A stretch of DNA of 64,000 nucleotides from the NCBI GenBank assembly GCA_046306335.1, contig JBKDXM010000136.1, positions 1 through 64,000 on the forward strand, given 5' to 3'. Each line of letters begins with the position of its first letter. The stretch's first letter is position 1. The stretch is from UBA2386 sp046306335 (GTDB lineage: Bacteria > Planctomycetota > UBA1135 > UBA2386). The notes below the pieces were generated by a model. It was not told the DNA's origin. It saw only the letters and a program-made list of their open reading frames with translations, and ran no database searches. The position numbers were made by a program, and so were the translations under genes. Shown here one piece after another: positions 61,768 through 64,000 of this stretch.

Positions 61768-62915
61768 CGCGGCCCCACGGCCGTGCCGGCGACGCCGAGC
61801 TCGCCGGCCAGCAACGCGGCGATCGGCGTGACCACTGCCGGGGCGACGCCGCGCGCCGCCAGTTCGCGCCAGGCCGCCGCCAGCACGGCCCGGTGCGCGT
61901 CGCGGGCGACGAAGCGCCGCAGTTGCAGTTCGTCGGGCGGCGCCAGCACCGCCGGCGTTGCCGCCAACGCAGCGAGCAGCTCGCCTGCCGTCGTGAACAG
62001 TCGCAGGCCGCGCCGGGCGCTGCGCTCGGTCGGCAGCGCGTCCGCGAAGCGGTCCTCCATCGACGAAGCGAAGTCGGCGCCGACGCATTCGCGCGGCACG
62101 TTGTCGCCGACCGCGGCAACCAGCCAGCCGACCGGCGACAGGCCCCCTGGCCCGGTCCAGGCCGCCAAGGCCGGCGTCGCCGCGACGTCGGACTGGGCCC
62201 GGGCGATGCCAGCCACCGGATCGAGCGGCTGCCGGCCGTCGTATTGCCGCGGGTCGCACCACCACGACGCCGGCGACTCCGTCCACTCGCTGACGTTGCC
62301 GATCAGGTCGTAGGGATTGCCGCCGCCTGCCTGGCGGCCGGACTCGAACGTGCCAACCGGCGTCGGTTGCCAGAGGCCGAGTTCCGCGGTGTTGGCGCGG
62401 GTCGGGTCGACGCGATCCCCCCACGGAAAGCGGCTGCGGCCGCCGTCGAGCGCCACCTGCGCCCACTCGTCGCGGCGCGGCAAGCGCAGGAACCGCCAGC
62501 GCGCGAAGGCGCGCGCCTGGCGCAGGTCGACGAGGCCGACGGCGACGGTCGGATCGCCGTCGGCGGGCACGCGGTCGGCGTCGCACGCCCGCCCCGCCGG
62601 CGTGGCCGCGAACTCCGCAAAGTCGCCGCGGGTGACCTCGAAGCGGTCGCAGAACAACGCGTCGGTGGCGCGCGCCCCAGCGCGCGTGAACAGCACGAGG
62701 TCGCGCAACGAACCGAACGGACCAGCGCGCGGCGGCGTCGGCGCGGACGCGAGCGGCGCCGGAACGCGGTCGCCGCAGGCGGCGGCAAGGGCCATGGCGA
62801 GCGCCGGCGCGAACCACGTCGCCGCACGCCGACGACTGGCGGTGCGAGCGGTGCGAGCGGTGCGAGCGCTGCGAGCGCTGCGAGCGGCCGACGGGGATCG
62901 CGGAGCCCGCACCAT
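61764..62915 (-). CDS. FGE/SUMF1-fold lipoprotein
   Basis: A 383-residue exported protein. The N-terminus has a Ser/Ala/Arg/Thr repeat from a 9-bp DNA repeat, then a signal sequence with lipobox LAAAC (Cys47). The sulfatase-modifying-factor fold is recognised in DALFCDRFEVTRGDFAEF, RLPRRDEWAQVALDGG, RFPWGDR, NPYDLIGNVSEWTESP and ARRGLRLF. The two cysteines of true formylglycine-generating enzymes are not in place, so it is unlikely to be an FGE; the fold is used widely for ligand-binding proteins in planctomycetes. About 90 extra residues follow the domain. It is preceded 17 nt upstream by the OmpA-like gene and coupled to rsmA. Confidence 0.82.
   Translation of the reverse strand: MVRAPRSPSAARSARSARTARTARTASRRRAATWFAPALAMALAAACGDRVPAPLASAPTPPRAGPFGSLRDLVLFTRAGARATDALFCDRFEVTRGDFAEFAATPAGRACDADRVPADGDPTVAVGLVDLRQARAFARWRFLRLPRRDEWAQVALDGGRSRFPWGDRVDPTRANTAELGLWQPTPVGTFESGRQAGGGNPYDLIGNVSEWTESPASWWCDPRQYDGRQPLDPVAGIARAQSDVAATPALAAWTGPGGLSPVGWLVAAVGDNVPRECVGADFASSMEDRFADALPTERSARRGLRLFTTAGELLAALAATPAVLAPPDELQLRRFVARDAHRAVLAAAWRELAARGVAPAVVTPIAALLAGELGVAGTAVGPR
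62841..62885. repeat. Five-copy 9-bp tandem repeat
   Basis: Three copies of GGTGCGAGC and two of GCTGCGAGC lie in tandem inside the coding start of the FGE-fold lipoprotein. They encode the Arg/Ser/Thr-Ala-rich run just before the signal sequence. Because the unit is a multiple of three, changes in copy number would not shift the frame. Confidence 0.85.
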
Positions 62916-62932
62916 GGCTGCGGCGCCGGCCT

Positions 62933-63592
62933 TCAGTTCTCGAGCATCAGGATCTCGACGCGGCGATTCTTCGCCCGCGCCGCATCGTCGCGGCCGACCG
63001 CGGCAGGACGATACTCGCTGTAGCCCGCGACGCTGACGTTGGACTTCGGCAAGCCCGCCGCCGACATCAGGTAGTCGGCGACGACCATCGAGCGCTCGAC
63101 CGACAGCCGCAGGTTGGTGCCCCACGTACTGCGCTCGATCGGCTGGTCGTCGGTGTGGCCTTCGACGCGGATCCGGCGGCCGGAGAGCTGCGTGGCGATC
63201 TCGCTGAGCGTGCGCTTGCCCGCTTCGGTGAGCGTGTTCTGGCCCGGCGAGAACAGCACGCCGCCGGCGACGCGGAACGCGAAGCCCTCGGGCGTCGGCA
63301 CCAGCTCGACGCCGTTCTGCGTGTTCGGCGCGGCCTGGCGGTAGCGCGCCAGCAGGTCGGCGAGCTTCTGCTTGTCCTCGGCGATCGACGCGGCGTCCAT
63401 CGCGCGGCCCGTCAAATCGCGGTTTTGGTTGCGCAGGCGCTCGTTCTCGGCGCTCAGCGTCTTCTGCGCCTCGGCCATGCTGGCCAGCTGCGCCTGCAGC
63501 GCGTTGCGCTCGCCGACGACGCGGCGGTGCTCATCGGAACTCACGCAGGAAGCCGCGAACAACGCGACGGCCAACGTCCAGGTGTGCTTCAT
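62933..63592 (-). CDS. OmpA-family peptidoglycan-binding lipoprotein
   Basis: A 219-residue lipoprotein with a lipobox FAASC (Cys16), a coiled-coil region (residues 20-75) and a C-terminal OmpA/MotB domain. The domain's LSGRRIRVEGHTDDQPI and LRLSVERSMVVADYLM carry the conserved positions for binding diaminopimelate of peptidoglycan (NxxLSxxRA-type pattern). It should anchor the outer membrane to the cell wall. The frame is open upstream to 63712, but the ATG at 63592 begins the signal peptide. It is the first gene of the ompA-like/FGE/rsmA operon. Confidence 0.88.
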   Translation of the reverse strand: MKHTWTLAVALFAASCVSSDEHRRVVGERNALQAQLASMAEAQKTLSAENERLRNQNRDLTGRAMDAASIAEDKQKLADLLARYRQAAPNTQNGVELVPTPEGFAFRVAGGVLFSPGQNTLTEAGKRTLSEIATQLSGRRIRVEGHTDDQPIERSTWGTNLRLSVERSMVVADYLMSAAGLPKSNVSVAGYSEYRPAAVGRDDAARAKNRRVEILMLEN

Positions 63593-63746
63593 GGGTGCCC
63601 CCTCGTGTGCAATCAGGATTCGACGCGGCGTGGCACCGACCGGTGGTGCCCCATCGCAGGGCGGCACGCTAGCGCGCGCTCGGCGCGAATGCCACAACCG
63701 GTAGCGGCGCAAACGGCGGCAACGACGCGCAAACCCGGAAATGCAG

Positions 63747-63782
63747 CGAGCCGCGCAGCCCGGGAGCGGGCGCCGCGGCTCG
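63747..63782 (-). terminator. Strong hairpin downstream of a small membrane-protein gene
   Basis: CGAGCCGCG (63747-63755) and CGCGGCTCG (63774-63782) form a perfect 9-bp stem with a second GCCCG/CGGGC stem inside. It lies 40 nt beyond the stop of the minus-strand gene at the right edge. It lacks a clear T run, so termination strength is uncertain; the remainder of 63593-63821 shows nothing else. Confidence 0.4.
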
Positions 63783-63821
63783 TGGGGCGCGCACCGGAGC
63801 GCGCGCTGCAGTCGGGCGGGA

Positions 63822-64000
63822 TCAGCCCGACCAGGCCGACGTGAACATGCTGTCCTTGGGGTTCTGCTCCTGGCTGATGGCGTAGTGGACCATCGTCGCC
63901 CAGAGGAACACCAGGAAGCCGATGATCGCCATGGCCGTGACCCAGCCCGGCTCCTTCGCCGCCGGACCCGCCGCCGCCGCGACGGCCACCGGCCGCGCCA
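63822..64000 (-). CDS. Small membrane protein, N-terminus beyond the window
   Basis: The last 59 codons of a gene whose start is outside the window. After an Ala/Pro-rich part comes a single hydrophobic helix (VTAMAIIGFLVFLWATMVHY) and a short polar C-terminus ending in TSAWSG. It could be a subunit-like membrane protein; the sequence is too short to name it. Codon use is like the genes around it. Confidence 0.7.
   Translation of the reverse strand, partial: ARPVAVAAAAGPAAKEPGWVTAMAIIGFLVFLWATMVHYAISQEQNPKDSMFTSAWSG

Noticed and set aside
61764..62915. True formylglycine-generating enzyme
   Set aside because: The fold matches, but the catalytic cysteine pair is not present where expected, and no sulfatase is nearby.

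Overview
The window is 64 kb of very GC-rich (above 70%), gene-dense bacterial chromosome. Several traits point to a high-GC member of the Planctomycetota: an ECF sigma factor translationally coupled to a Hanks-type kinase, a BatA/BatB/BatD-DUF58 operon, a sulfatase-modifying-factor-fold lipoprotein, a carboxypeptidase-regulatory-like surface protein, an XrtA-type exosortase/exopolysaccharide locus and a second sigma factor without an anti-sigma gene. The assignment is an inference of moderate strength; a Gram-negative cell with an outer membrane is well supported (Wza, OmpA-like and porin-like proteins). Genes are tightly packed, and most operon neighbours overlap by 4 nt (ATGA or GTGA) or 1 nt (TGATG).

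Layout. 1-2966 (minus): a kinase cut by the left edge and its ECF sigma factor. 3250-3903: KDPG aldolase. 3910-10662: a metal-homeostasis island made of a minus-strand operon (outer-membrane protein, Zn/Mn-binding protein, ABC ATPase, permease) diverging from a plus-strand pair (an ECF sigma factor with a His/Cys-rich linker, and a ZIP-like::COG0701-permease fusion ending in a His/Cys-rich tail). 10737-19374: recC-recB-recD. 19308-24106 (minus): truD, accD, rpe, gamma-glutamyltransferase and a NIL-domain protein. 24214-25539: tRNA-Cys and tRNA-Leu flanking one lower-GC gene of unknown function. 25730-28041: a GYF-like membrane protein, a methyltransferase broken by an in-frame stop and a secreted protein. 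28133-33916: a Bat/DUF58 operon without its usual MoxR ATPase. 34079-39520 (plus): a sigma-54 activator whose receiver has Glu in place of the phosphoacceptor Asp, and a 1332-residue TPR protein. 39457-50047 (minus): an eight-gene exopolysaccharide operon (Wza, Wzz, ligase, amidotransferase, two glycosyltransferases, exosortase-EpsI fusion, deacetylase). 50273-56766: a surface protein, a GH63-like glycosidase and an RluA-family pseudouridine synthase. 56813-64000 (minus): rpoD, dnaG, rsmA, an FGE-fold lipoprotein, an OmpA-like lipoprotein and the end of a small membrane protein.

How parts work together. The metal island couples high-affinity uptake on one strand with a candidate metal-responsive sigma factor and an unusual two-module permease on the other; it is the best candidate here for an undescribed system. 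The sigma-54 activator and TPR protein resemble the PrsR and PrsT partners of exosortase-A loci and lie next to the exopolysaccharide operon, but no histidine kinase is present, which fits the missing phosphorylation site. Two genes (accD and a methyltransferase) carry in-frame stops followed by clearly coding sequence.
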